From Symsagittifera roscoffensis (lineage: Eukaryota > Xenacoelomorpha > Acoela > Convolutidae), in contig NC_087068.1 in assembly GCF_963678635.1 (NCBI RefSeq), positions 22,780,388 through 22,844,387 on the forward strand: a stretch of 64,000 nucleotides of DNA, written 5' to 3'. Every line of letters begins with the position of its first letter. Position 1 is the first letter of the stretch. Under the pieces are notes generated by a model, which made no database searches, had not been told where the DNA came from, and saw only the letters and a list, made by a program, of their open reading frames with translations. The position numbers were made by a program, and so were the translations under genes. Shown piece by piece: positions 53,801 through 64,000 of the stretch.

Positions 53801-56800
53801 TTTTTGAACGCTTGATGCGATTATGAACTTCCAAGTATTTGAAAAATTCATCGGATTTTTAGCTTTCACTGCATACGTTTTCATCGATCTTTCATCGCGT
53901 CTACATCAAAAATCCGCTATTTTGCTTTCAGACGAACTAACAGTTAGTTTATTCTGTTTATCAGTATATTAGTAGTGGCTGAAGTTTCAGAACCATTTTC
54001 ATGTGATTCATTGTTTAAAAAACAAAGAAAACTGATAAAACCAGAGGGAGGCTGAAGAACTTTGTTTTAAATCTTCATTGTAGGTTTACATAGATCTTAT
54101 TCCTATTTTTGACATTACTCTGTTTTGTCCCGTTTATAGTTGCTGTTTTTTTCTGTCGAAAGTCGAACATTACACAAAAGTCAATTTTACACTTTACAAA
54201 GGAGTCTGAAATCAAAACTGACTAGATTTGCCGATATTTATCAATAGGACAGTTAAACCTTAATATGCTTCGGTCCTTAATAAACCTTAATAAGCTGAAC
54301 CAAAACGAATTTACGAGGCGTCTTGTTAATTGTATACTCTTTTTACCACTCTTGAACGCAATATGGCATCAGGCTCGGTGAATATCTCAGGTCATTCGTC
54401 TGAACGCTCAAATGTTTCGGGGAGTAAAATCTTCAAATAACCAAAGAATTCCGTTGCCTCGGATATCGTCTACCGGCGGGCTCCAAGTTTTACGATGAGT
54501 TTGGAAGCGTGCTCTCGATGAAGTCGCTTCCTATGGCTCTACACTTTCTTTCATGCTCCTAGACGATCGGAACATTTCGATGGCGACAAAAAGAAGGAAC
54601 GTCAAGTCACGAAATCGTTGGGACTTAGAGGACTGCTGTTTTTCAGTTCATTGCTGACTATCAAATGACGTGATCAAGGCACCTTTTTATTTCAATTATG
54701 ATAGCCATGAAAAAATCCCGTGTGAGGAAGATGGAGCAGGAAAGCTTGTTTGACCATCGTAACGGCCCTTCCAGCATGCCACAGAAATGAGAAGCTGGTG
54801 ATGAGCTAGCTCATCTTTCAGTCGAAATCATCGTTTGTCGAAGCATTTCGAACAGATCTATTGTCAGTTTCACTACATGTGTCTTGATTTTTTGCGGGTG
54901 CTTTTGCGGTGCACTGTTTTCTGAGTTTAAAATCGTCAAGCTGTTATGCATTTGTCAGTAGGGAGACAAAAGTGAACAAGCATATGTAGTTTTCTTTCGA
55001 ATACGTTGTCTGCGACTACAAAATCGCTCTGTGATCAAAGCCGATGTTCTTCAAGGCATTAGGTTTATCAATGGGTTTCTTGAACCTGATTGCCGATAAA
55101 TTGACAATGAGAGTTGTCATTTGATCGTACCTTCAAACCGTAGTTTTTGCTTGGAAGAGTAGTTTTTGCTGCATATAGTTGCGAATTTATTCCATTCCGT
55201 GATATATTTGCACTTGTTATCGTAGTTGTATAGGAGCGGTTAGGGTGTGAGATTCTTAATCTCTAGGTCGCAGGTTGGGCTCTTTTTCCTTTCCCCCACC
55301 TGCAATTTTTTCACTAGTAAAGTTACTGTTCACATTGTCCGATCGTTATGAAAATTTACATGGGGACTAATTAGGCTGTGTCAAACATATTTGGTGTTCA
55401 TAATTATCCTTGTGGCTCAAATGGCTGAAAGCAGTGGGCATATTGCTGAATTTAGAAATTGTCACCCGAAGTTTTGTAACAGTGACAGCGTTTGATTTTA
55501 TGTACAGCACAATCTGATTTGAAGCTTCCGGTTGTTAGGTGAATATGTACCAGATCCTCAGCAGCCATGTACATTGAAATTTACTTGTGAAGGCCATGAA
55601 ACTTGTCAGGCTGTTTCTCTGAGGATGTATGATCATCTGATGCAATTACTCAAGATTCCGCAATACTCAATTAATTTGTTATCAGTGATCAGAGTTACCG
55701 GCTTTACTGTATCTATTTTTTTTGCATGGCAGAAAGCATCTGGATCCACACTGTCTTCAGTATTAAATGTCGGAAAATCTTGATTGTTTTAGCTGAACAT
55801 GTTCTATTTCTCATGATGTGGTGTATTCAGTTGTAAGTGGCGTTTACTGTTACAGTTTTCTCGTATGCTTTTTTTCGGATTTGTAGCTGGTCTTGTTTGA
55901 GTGCTTTCGGATTTACTGATTGTTTTTTGATTCACCATTTGATGGTCTTTTAGGCTGCTAATCTAATTTTTTGCAAGCCTCCAAATAGTAGTTAAGCCAA
56001 TCAAAGAAATCAGTCAGTGTCGTCTAAAAAATATAATTATATATCCTTTTCATGAAAACGCGGGAGCACATTTATTGCGAGCAATTTACGAAAGGTTGTT
56101 CGACGCCAGATTTCTTGGATCATATTTGTTAGCTCGTAAGTTATGGTCGAGTTATCTTAAGAGAGTATAATAATTGACAAGAGGCGATGCTTTTCACCAA
56201 CTTAGCGCAAGAGTTAGAAATCGAAACTGACTTTAAGAATTGGCAGTATTTAATATTAGAACAACAAGGATCAACAGATCCTAGTGTTAAAAAGATCTTG
56301 CTGTGTTTAGAAAAAGTATTCTATTGGTCTTGACACTTCAGCGAAGATATTCCAGAATCTTAATGGGGCCTATGAACACGTGAATTTATTCGTGGAAGAC
56401 GGAACTACTGAATATGGCAAGAAGGTTGTGCTATGGAACGAAATGACGGACACTAAGCCAATGGTGTTGCATGGCAATGGAGCTTCAAAGGTTAGTCTAA
56501 CCGTATTTATCTGGATTTTTAAAGTTATAAATTTCATTCAATTCGACTATCTTCATACGTTTTCTTTTCAAACAATTGATAATCACAGTCATTGATAACT
56601 GCTACCAAGTTAGATAAATTTGTTTTCCTGCGAAGAACTTGCTCAACAAAAGCACATCTTGAATTGGATTAGTATCATATCTGCAGGGGGTTTTAGGTCA
56701 CGTGGTTTTGCAGCTGGTTTCATTTTAGAAGGAATTTAAATTTAATTTCTAGCGAAACAACGAAAAAAACCTTTCTTAAATGCTGTTTGTTTTGTCAAAA

Positions 56801-59800
56801 AAAGTGTCAATCTTAGTGTGTCAAATTGTCAAGAAGCTTGATGAAGTAATTTTTTTCATTGATTTTTGAAAGTTGAAAGTCATCCCTTTTTCTACGGTCG
56901 CAGTGGGTTAGTTGAAACTTTTCCAACGCTCTGTTAGCTATGTGATTATTTTTAGTGCTTTCGAAGAAAAAAGCTCAATGATGGGGGAAATTCATCTTAA
57001 CTTTCAGTTGTAACTGTGATTTCAATTTTAATATTTCTGAAATAAAAAAATCTTTCATCCAGTTTTATTAGATTGGGCCTGTGTTTCAAAGAAAAGTGTG
57101 AATCATATCAGAAATCCTAAAGTTGAAAAGTTGTAGGATATGATTTTAATGAAACTTTTTTTCCAACTGAATGTTCAATTTTTTGTACATGTATGTCAGC
57201 GAATAGCTTTTACAACTGTGAAAATTTTTACCTGGTACAACTAATTTGATGTTTGTTTTCAGAATTTCCTGAATTTTTACTTGGCCAACTACATACTACC
57301 GAAAGAAGAGATTCCTCGTTCAGACGAGTTGTTATGGGATCTTGCTGTAAGTGAATGTTGAAATCAATCTTTTCTATTCATGTTGTAAGACAAAGAGTCG
57401 GCTTATTTAGCTTAAGTGGACAAAAATATCAGCGAATTTCAAGAGCTAATAGATCTTGCTTCCATTTCGGTTTTAATTGCCAGTTTTATCTTCTTATTAT
57501 TCTTTTTAGATCGACAATGACGGTAAACTACCCACGATACTCGTGAGTCTGATCTTCGACAGTCAGTACCCTTTCTTGGAAGAGTTCTTTGCCAATTTTG
57601 CCAAGTTGGAGTACCCTAGGAAGAAACTCATTGTTCAAGTTGACATTTTGGTATGTTGCATGAATGTTTCCAGCCGTTATAATTATTCAGTTATAGTTAA
57701 CAGACCAGGTAATCGTGTGAAAACGAAATCGTGAAAACAAAATTAAAAACACAATCGAAGAAGTGAAAACAAAATCGGTTTCCATTAAGTTAGTTTTTTT
57801 TTCATCTGGCGTTTCTTTATCCAAAAAGCAGGGCTTAGTTCAAGTTAAAATGCTGTCATTATTGTTAAGTTGTTTTGTGAATATAAGTAAATATCATAAA
57901 TTATCGAAAACGATCGATGAAAATACCGTGAAAAATACATTATTAAGAGTAATGAACGTAGTTAAAACTTATATAGGTTTTGGTGATTTTTTTTCCGGAA
58001 AAAGTCTTAAAATTTGTTCATGCTTGATTTTGATTTTTCGCGCTTTGACTTGTGATTTCTTTTTAAGTTCAGTGCATTTCCATTGTTGAAAGGAAGGCAA
58101 AGTCGAACAGCAAAAGTGTAAAGGTAACGAAAAACTTACTCGACTTCTAGTGTCGAAAGTGGAATTTAATTATTAGATGTCCCAGTGAAATAAAATTTTT
58201 ACGTGTTGATCCTGTTTTCCTACTTGAGTTAATTTCATGAAAAAATAGTCAATTTAAAAATTGTTCTAGAAATTTAAAGAGGTTAAGTCTGTTTTTTAAG
58301 AGTAATGAACGTAGGGAAGACTCTTATATAGGTCTTGCTGTTTTTTTTGTTTTTTTTTCAGGAAAAGTCTTAAAGCCTCTAATAACTACAGATGTGCATT
58401 CATGCATATTGATGCATTTATGAATGCTTTTAGGTATTTATGCACTTTTTGAGTTCAATTGAAAGTCATCTGCTGAAAGTGGCGTAAATAGCACTCTTCA
58501 AAAACGAACGTGGAAATAGCGCAAAAAAACGTGAACGATTTCTAGTTTCGAATGTGGAATTTAATTTTAAGATTTCCCAGCGGAATAAAAACTCTACCTA
58601 TTGATCCAGTTTTCTCTAGTTGGGCTTGTGTTATCAAAAAAGTGACAATCATAAGTTGTTCTAGAAATTCAAAGAGCTTAAAGGGCATCTATTTTATTAA
58701 ATTGAAATTCGACAGTTGAGATTTTTTCAAGAAAGTCAGTGTTTTTTTCATGTTTATTTGCGCTCATTACTCTTTTCCAATATTCGATTGGCTATGTTTT
58801 TTCTGTTTCTTTGAGTTCATTACCCCTTTCCATTTTTCAGTAGGCTATCTTAATTGACACTATCATACATTTTAGCGTCCCGCTCTTCCTCAGAGCCAAA
58901 AGATAACCCGACTCAGTGCACAATATTTGCGAGGAATGAAACACACGATCTTCTTCTGTGCCGAAGATGACGAAGAGTGCGACGTGAGGGCTACGATATT
59001 CAGTATTTTGCACGAAATACACACTGATCAGAAACACTCGAATCCTGAAAAACCACATCTGTTGCTGTTAGATCCATCGATACATATAACCAACAGCAAG
59101 ATGCTTTTGATACTCATCAAAACTGAATTGTGAGTAGACCAATTGTTAACTGTTAATGAATGAAATGATTTATGACTAGGTCCTCTGATTTTTTTTTCAA
59201 GGAAGGCGAATTGTGCTCCCCAAGATTAACAGAAATAACGCGAAAAAAGAACATATTTAATTTTAGTTTAAAAAAGTTACTCTTATTCCCAGATTTTGCA
59301 GAAAAATGAAAATGACGAATTGACCAGTGTGTTCTACATGTTTACACTAGCGAGCATAATGTATTAGAATGACTCTACCTTTTTTCCGACCTAACTCGCA
59401 ACCCAAGTGCTCATTTGGTGGCATTTTTGGTATAATCTGCTATGAAATTTTATAGCATCTATTCGCTGTTTTTTATGACTGTTTTTTTTCCAATCTTTAA
59501 GCGTCCTTGGCTGAGACGGAAGGAATTGAGGCTCCAAATCTCGAGTTTGCAGGTTCGAACCGGAACCGTATAATTTTTTTAAAAATCGATTTGAGGCTTT
59601 TCAGCAAACTGTAAAGGTCACGATAAGCGTGATTGACTTTTAGTTTCGAAAGTGGATTATAATTTTCTGATTTCCCAGCGCATTGAAAAGTTTACCGATT
59701 GATCCAGTTTTCTCAATTGGGTTATTTTTATCAACAAAAAAGTGTCAATCATAAATTAATTTTCAAAGAGCTTTTAGCCCTTATATTTTTTTTGAAATTC

Positions 59801-62800
59801 AAAATTTAAGTATTTTTCAAAAACAAACTGTTTTTTTTTCTGTTTTCGTGTGTTCCTTGATTCATTTCCTAATGCTGGCTATGTACTCAAAGTATTAGAA
59901 AGTCGGAATACACGATTTCAGTTTATACTGGCGAAGTTTTCTTTAATTGGTTAGGCGTTTAAAAAAAGTGTCACTCCTAAGAAGTTCTTGATATTTAAGG
60001 AGTTCTAACGTGATGTAATTTTCCTTTCAGTTCATTGATACTTTTCCAGCTGTCTGCTGGCTGTGTTTAAGTGTAAAAGAAATAATGGATTTCAATTGTA
60101 TTGATCGTGATGATTTTTTTAAGTAAAAAAACCCGAAATTTATTCACGCTCAATTTAGGTTTTTTGAGGTTGGACTTTTGATTTCAAGTTGATTTCATTT
60201 TTTGTGAAAAGGAAGGAAAACTCCACTATTGCATTGCTGGTAAAGATCATGAAAAACATGAGCCACTTCTAGTCACAACAATGAGACTTTAATTTTTGGA
60301 ATTCCCAGCAAACTAAAAAATTATCTATTGATTCAGTTTTCTCTATATGGGATAATTTAATGAAAAAGTGCCAATCATTGCAGTTTTGGGAAATATTGAA
60401 AGAAATTCAATCGTTTTTTTTTTGGTTTCCTTGTTCTTTAACTTTTTTCCAACCATCTGTTGGCAATCTTTGTTTTCCATTCGTAATCAGTATGCATTCA
60501 GTGTTTTTATGAAAACTCAGATTTACCTGTATTTGCCTTTATGCTCATTATACCATAGATATCCATAAATATGGAAAGTGAGTTGTGGTCTTTTTTTCCA
60601 TAGTTTCAAATAGAAAAATTGACTTAAGCCAGACAAAAGACAAGGAGGGAAGAGTTTTTGCGTTCTTTCATCTAATTAAACTATACTTCTACCGTTGTAT
60701 TCACAATAGCGAGCTTGCGAGCGTTAGTGTATTAGTTCTAACCTTCTTTTTTTCTCGCAATTAAAAGCATTCACGTATATGGAAGTTTCGCTGTAGCATT
60801 GGAAATTGCATAGCATCTGTTCTCTATGAAGAAATCTTCATAGCATGCTGTTTTTGTGGCTAGTGTTAGTCATAAACTAAGCATCCGTGGCTGAGTGTTT
60901 AATGCGTGAGATTCATTATCTTTTGGTCGCAGTAGGTTGTAGGCTCGACTCCGAGCCGTAGCAGAATTTTTCCCAATTCGAGGCTTGTTTCTTCTTTTTT
61001 GCACTTTGTAGAGCTGCTTTTTGTCATGTTCTCGCTAGTGATTGCGAAGCGCAGCTTCGCCTCTGTGGTTACATAACGTCTACTATAACGTCTTGTTCAT
61101 CACTTAGGAAGATTATGGCCCCTATTGTGAGTCATGATGGTTCTCTGTGGAGCAATTTCTGGGGTGCAGTTAACGAGGATGGTTATTACAGCCGGGCGTT
61201 GGACTACGTAAACGTTGTCAACAGACAGTTCATAGGTGCAGTAAAAGTATAAATTTAATTGAAAATAGTTTTATGATTTTCTTTTTCAGTATTAGTGAAG
61301 GAAATACATCACTTGCTTAGGTCGCTTTTTCCAGAAACTTGAAAAAAAAATTCCGTTTTTGTTTTGCGGTTTGACTTCAGATTTTTTTTTTTCAAGTTCA
61401 ATTTAATTAGTTTGCTAAAAGGATGGCACACTACGCTCTCCAATAATAAAACTTCAAGTGGGTTGGAAAAAACGTAAATTTATTTTACTTTCAAAAATAG
61501 CTTTGCAGCGGAATGAAAATTTAGCCATTGATTCAGCTTTTTCAAATTGAGTCTGTTTTGTCGAAAAGGTTTCAATCGTAAAAGATTCTTGAAATTCAAA
61601 GAGCCTTAGGGGCATCTTTTTTTTCAAAAATAACAGTCTTTTTGCTGTTTTTAAGAGTCATGAACGTAATGAATACTCTTATATAGGCCCTGTTAATTTT
61701 TTTCAGGAAAAAGTCCTAATTTTTTTTTACGTTCAAATTTGATTTTCGACCGTTTGGCTTCTGATTTCTTTAAGTTGACTCAATTACTGGCTTGTTGAAA
61801 GGAAGGCAAACTCATCTATCGAACAGCTGGAAAAGGTCATGAAAACTATGAATGAGTTCTAAAAACAAAAGTGAGACTTTAATTTTTAGAATTCCCAGCG
61901 GACTGAAAATTACTTATTGATTAAGTTTTCTCTATAAAGGAAAATTTTAAGAAAAAGTAGAAATCATAAACAATTGTTGAATCGTTATGTACTTCTAGTT
62001 TCGAAAGAGGAATTAAACTTTCAGATTTCGCAGCGGAATAAAAACTTTATCCAGTGGTCCAGTTTACCAAATTAGGTTTTTTCAAAAACGTTCAAATAAA
62101 ATGTTTTAGATTTTCAAAGAGCTTTAAGGGCATCTTTTTATTCTCTGAAAACCGAAACTCCCAAGTTTTTCAAAAAAAACAGTCTGCATTTTTTTTCTGT
62201 TTACTTGCGTTCGTTGACTTTTTCCAAGGTTTTTTTTGATATCTCGGTGCGGTGTGGTTTTTTTTAGTACGGAGATCCTGGCTTTCTGTTTGGGGCACGA
62301 TACAGACCAGAAGACCAAAGTTTTCTCGGGCCTAAAGTTTTCTTTTTAAGAGTAATGAACGTAGTGAGTACTCTTAATAGGTCTTGCTCAAGCTCATTTT
62401 AGATTTATCGCGGTTTGACTTGTGTTTTCTTTTTAAGTCCAGTGCATTTCTATTTTTAAAACGAAGGCAAACTCCACTATCGAACAGCAACACTGTAAAG
62501 GTCACGAAAAACAAGATTGATTTCTAATTTCGAAAATGGAAATTAATTATCAGATTTCCGAGCGAAATAAAAGTTTCAGCTATTAATCCATTTTTCTCAA
62601 ATTGGATTAATTTTAACAAAAAGTGTCTATCATAAATTTTTCTACAAATTCAAAGAGCTTTATGGCCATCTAATTTTTTTCTTCGAAATTAAGAAGTTTT
62701 GAAAAAAATGTTGATTTTTTGTTTCCTTGCGTTAATTACTATTTTCCAACTGTCAGTTGGCTATGTTTATTTTTTACTACGTTGCTTCACCTTTTTACAT

Positions 62801-63653
62801 CTGCGTTTGCCGTTTTAGTTGCTTGTTTATCAAGTGCAGCGTCGCCTTTGTGCCAAGGCCAATTTTTGAGTCTTGAAGATTTTTTTCCAAGTTTTCTTTT
62901 TGCTGGTGTTTGTGAAATGCAGCTTTGTTTGTGTTTACACAAGCAAAGCTTGTTTGATAGCATGAAGCCTCTTTTTTTCAACCTAAGTCGAAAATATTGT
63001 TGTGAAAAGATGCGTTCATTTTAAAAGTATTCATTTTGGCCAATAACCAGCTATTAAGTGCAGCCAATGCAAAGGATATTAACACAGACTATTATATTAC
63101 AATTTGCACTTTAGCTTCTAGGTATCGTGGATCTGTAGCGAAGAGGTAGGGAAGGAGACCCAAAACAAAATAAGAGGGTTCGAACCTGGGCAGGGTCGGA
63201 TGTTCTTAATGAACTTTTTCGAATACTAATAAAAATGCGTGCGCTCTGTTAATTGAGGCATGTTAGTTGGTAAGATTTTTTTCAAATTGACTGTACTGCC
63301 AATGCGTCATACTTGGCTTGCGTCACTTAGCAATTATGTAGACTCTTAATTGACGTGCGTCACTTAAGAAATTTTATAGACTCAAAGTTTTACTCATTCA
63401 GTTTTTCCCAGTAGCGTTATCGGTCATATTTTTGTTTGTATATGCGAAGTGCAACCTCGCCTCTGTGTCAAATTGTTCTCCTTTAAATTGGCGTTTTGCT
63501 CATTTAGGTGTTTTCAATGTGCCTTATATAACGGGAATTGTGATGATCAAAGCGGATGCCATTGCGAATGTTTTGAACACTTTAATGTCGTGTGCGAGTC
63601 TGGCCAATATCAGGGACATGGACATATTCTTTGCTGCATGTCTCCGAAAGAGA
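44818..63653 (+). CDS. PLOD: Procollagen-lysine hydroxylase/glycosyltransferase (PLOD family), 12 exons, 3' end outside window
   Basis: ER-lumen enzyme that hydroxylates and, in LH3-like members, glycosylates collagen lysines. Exons: 44818-44893, 45164-45267, 46024-46307, 50318-50438, 50734-50782, 52302-52417, 56311-56490, 57263-57346, 57510-57650, 58876-59129, 61108-61235, 63508-63653. All have GT-AG sites and matching phases, giving 561 codons. A signal peptide covers about residues 1-25 (CFIACLILLAYA). The glycosyltransferase domain shows YTVATQ, D154-AYD-157 (the DxxD that binds Mn in LH3), FGAEVFCWPD, LNSGGFIG, the acidic triplet 234-236 (HDDDQ), KIFQNLNGA and H304-GNG. The accessory domain shows LPTILVSLIF, APIVSHDGSLWSNFWGA and NVPYITGIVMIK. 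About 48 extra Lys/Glu-rich residues (98-145) interrupt the first domain, and the usual Cys pair after HGNG is missing. The Fe(II)/2-oxoglutarate hydroxylase domain must lie beyond 64000. PLOD1/2/3 cannot be told apart. Confidence 0.93.
47975..48235. repeat. TTTA-rich low-complexity tract in PLOD intron 3
   Basis: Degenerate (TTTA)n sequence. The open frame through it (47926-48120) is a by-product of composition. Confidence 0.75.
48234..48450. repeat. 76-bp tandem repeat, three units, PLOD intron 3
   Basis: The ACATGT landmark recurs at 48251, 48327 and 48403 (exactly 76 bp apart), each with TACGATTTTTAGTTCTAGAA following. The last unit is partial. Confidence 0.85.
48848..48935 (+). repeat. 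tRNA-Asn-like SINE in PLOD intron 3
   Basis: CGTGGCTGAGTGG (A-box), an anticodon arm GAGA-CTGTTAA-TCTC whose loop carries GTT (Asn), and B-box GGTTCAAATC. The T-stem and acceptor stem do not pair, so it is a SINE head, not a tRNA gene. Related copies: about 59498-59570, 60885-60965 and 55230-55262. Confidence 0.65.
48962..49940 (+). repeat. Related copy of the ~170-bp-repeat Helitron-like element
   Basis: Starts TATTATATATTTAAATGCGG like 24875 and contains TGCGAATCTTGCCTCCAAAT at about 49325 plus degenerate units and GTAGTTTTCGAGATATGACG. It ends near the recurrent hairpin module GCGAAGC...GCTTCGC at 49919-49935 rather than the CTAG end of the first copy. Confidence 0.6.
52930..53310 (-). 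repeat. Inverted copy of the 18.0-19.7 kb dispersed repeat, PLOD intron 6
   Basis: The reverse complement matches 18975-19190 and 19690-19747: GTCGGAACATTCTG, ACCGGCTATCCTTGTTAATAT, CAGGTACCACAAATAATCAT and TCGTGATTCGAA-type landmarks. Probably a non-autonomous transposon with the ACCGGCTATCCTTGTTA end. Confidence 0.6.
54340..55210. other. GC-richer unassigned stretch in PLOD intron 6
   Basis: Base composition is visibly richer in G and C than the surrounding intron, and one + frame reads in short open pieces separated by stops (for example near 54430 and 54670). It does not fit PLOD between exons 6 and 7, whose junction is complete without it. Probably a decayed insertion or pseudogene; not identified. 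The adjacent open frame 55532-55783 is also unrecognised. Confidence 0.35.
55267..55415. mobile_element. Truncated, inverted copy of the GGCTCTTTTTCC MITE
   Basis: Matches the reverse complement of 34221-34425 from its terminal GGCTCTTTTTCCTTTCCCCC inward (GTTCACATTGTCCGATCGTTAT, CATAATTATCCTTGT landmarks) and stops before the far end. It appears inserted in a SINE at its B-box region (CGCAGGTTG just left). Confidence 0.7.
57765..62770. repeat. Clustered dispersed repeat in PLOD introns 9-11
   Basis: At least eight units share an ordered set of landmarks: AAGGAAGGCAAACTC, TAGTTTCGAAAGTGGAAT, TTTCCCAGCGGAATAAAA, TTGATCCAGTTTTCTC, AAGTGTCAATCATAAATT, AAATTCAAAGAGCTT. The AGCGGAAT-type core occurs near 58183, 58573, 59675, 60304, 61508, 61895, 62033 and 62557. 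Some units also carry AAGAGTAATGAACGTAGTGA. PLOD exons 10 and 11 are intact islands within it. Other copies lie at 52744 and 53478 (intron 6), 22285 and 27390. No coding capacity. Confidence 0.75.
61044..61060. repeat. Perfect copy of the GCGAAGC-GCA-GCTTCGC hairpin
   Basis: Preceded by TCGCTAGTGATT and followed by CTCTGTG. The cleanest of the copies and useful as the family reference. It lies 47 nt upstream of PLOD exon 11. Confidence 0.65.
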
Positions 63654-64000
63654 GTGAGTCATAATATATTACGAATTCCTATAACTTTTTAAACTCTAGC
63701 ATCACGAATATTTTAAATTTTGATTTCTCGTTTAAATGTAGAACGAATTGCTAAATTATTACGAGAATATTGTAAATAGGCCGACAAAAAATAAACAAAC
63801 GATAATCGAAACATTTGAAATTTCGAAGCAGCAAATCTTCAGTTATGAACAAAGCTAAAGACGGCTTGACTTGATCAATTTGCGGTTATCGTAACAAGCA
63901 TTGACTTTGCCGCTGCGTACATTGACGAGAATCAAGTCATTGAATGTGTTTTGATTCACAGGCAGTTTAATACTGCCAGATGTACAGATTCCAGAGAAAT
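63654..64000 (+). other. Start of PLOD intron 12 and unresolved window end
   Basis: A GTGAGT donor begins at 63654. An acceptor-like TTGATTCACAG ends at 63961, but in the expected phase 0 the next codons hit TAA, and the alternative acceptor at 63965 gives residues that do not match the family. I therefore do not assign 63962-64000 to the gene. Confidence 0.5.

Noticed and set aside
56275-56310. Extending PLOD exon 7 upstream through a DPSVKK-like reading
   Set aside because: That peptide is in a different frame; exon 7 starting at 56311 joins exon 6 in phase and gives exactly the family spacing.
63962-64000. PLOD exon 13
   Set aside because: After the TTCACAG acceptor, phase 0 gives an immediate TAA, and the alternative acceptor gives residues unlike the family.

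Overview
The window is nuclear DNA from an invertebrate-type animal. It is AT-rich, its genes have GT-AG introns, and most of its length is repeats. Five protein genes are visible, all on the + strand. In order they are a mitochondrial adenylate kinase of the AK3/AK4 type (19795-20979), the mitochondrial calcium uniporter regulator EMRE/SMDT1 (21182-26954), the retrograde intraflagellar transport protein IFT139/TTC21B (29628-33668), a Kelch-repeat protein (39606-42642), and a procollagen lysyl hydroxylase/glycosyltransferase of the PLOD family (44818 to beyond the window end). EMRE and fibrillar-collagen modification are animal traits, and IFT139 implies cilia. I cannot name the species from sequence alone.

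Region 1-17433 is a transposon graveyard. Two unrelated reverse-transcriptase families are nested in each other: family F (RT plus zinc-ribbon/PD-(D/E)XK-like C-terminus) and family L (CR1/Jockey-like, with an ORF1-like region, an APE endonuclease and an RT). A third LINE (RTE-like tail, minus strand) sits inside F. A 2970-bp tandem duplication (8051-11020 and 11022-13990) copied part of this nest after it had already decayed. A 408-bp hAT-type MITE with an 8-bp target duplication is inserted in the most complete L copy.

From 17.4 kb on, genes alternate with repeat-filled spacers and introns. AK3 and EMRE lie 195 nt apart in the same orientation and both act in mitochondria. EMRE has a splice-acceptor-like site 7 nt before its ATG, and similar sites lie 4-21 nt before the AK3, IFT139 and PLOD start codons, with a weaker one before the Kelch gene. 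This pattern suggests spliced-leader trans-splicing, with AK3-EMRE as a candidate operon. IFT139 is a single 4.04-kb exon although its neighbours are split by introns up to 5.5 kb. PLOD is followed here through 12 coding exons (561 codons), covering the signal peptide, glycosyltransferase domain and accessory domain; the Fe(II)/2-oxoglutarate hydroxylase domain would lie beyond the window.

The spacers and introns hold several recognisable non-autonomous elements: a Helitron-like element with internal ~170-bp tandem repeats (24873-26505, related copy 48962-49940), an element with a ~177-bp periodic motif, three MITEs with target duplications or perfect terminal inverted repeats, a 596-bp foldback element in the EMRE intron, tRNA-like SINEs, and a repeat present ten or more times in the PLOD introns. 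No rRNA gene, functional tRNA gene or CRISPR array was seen.
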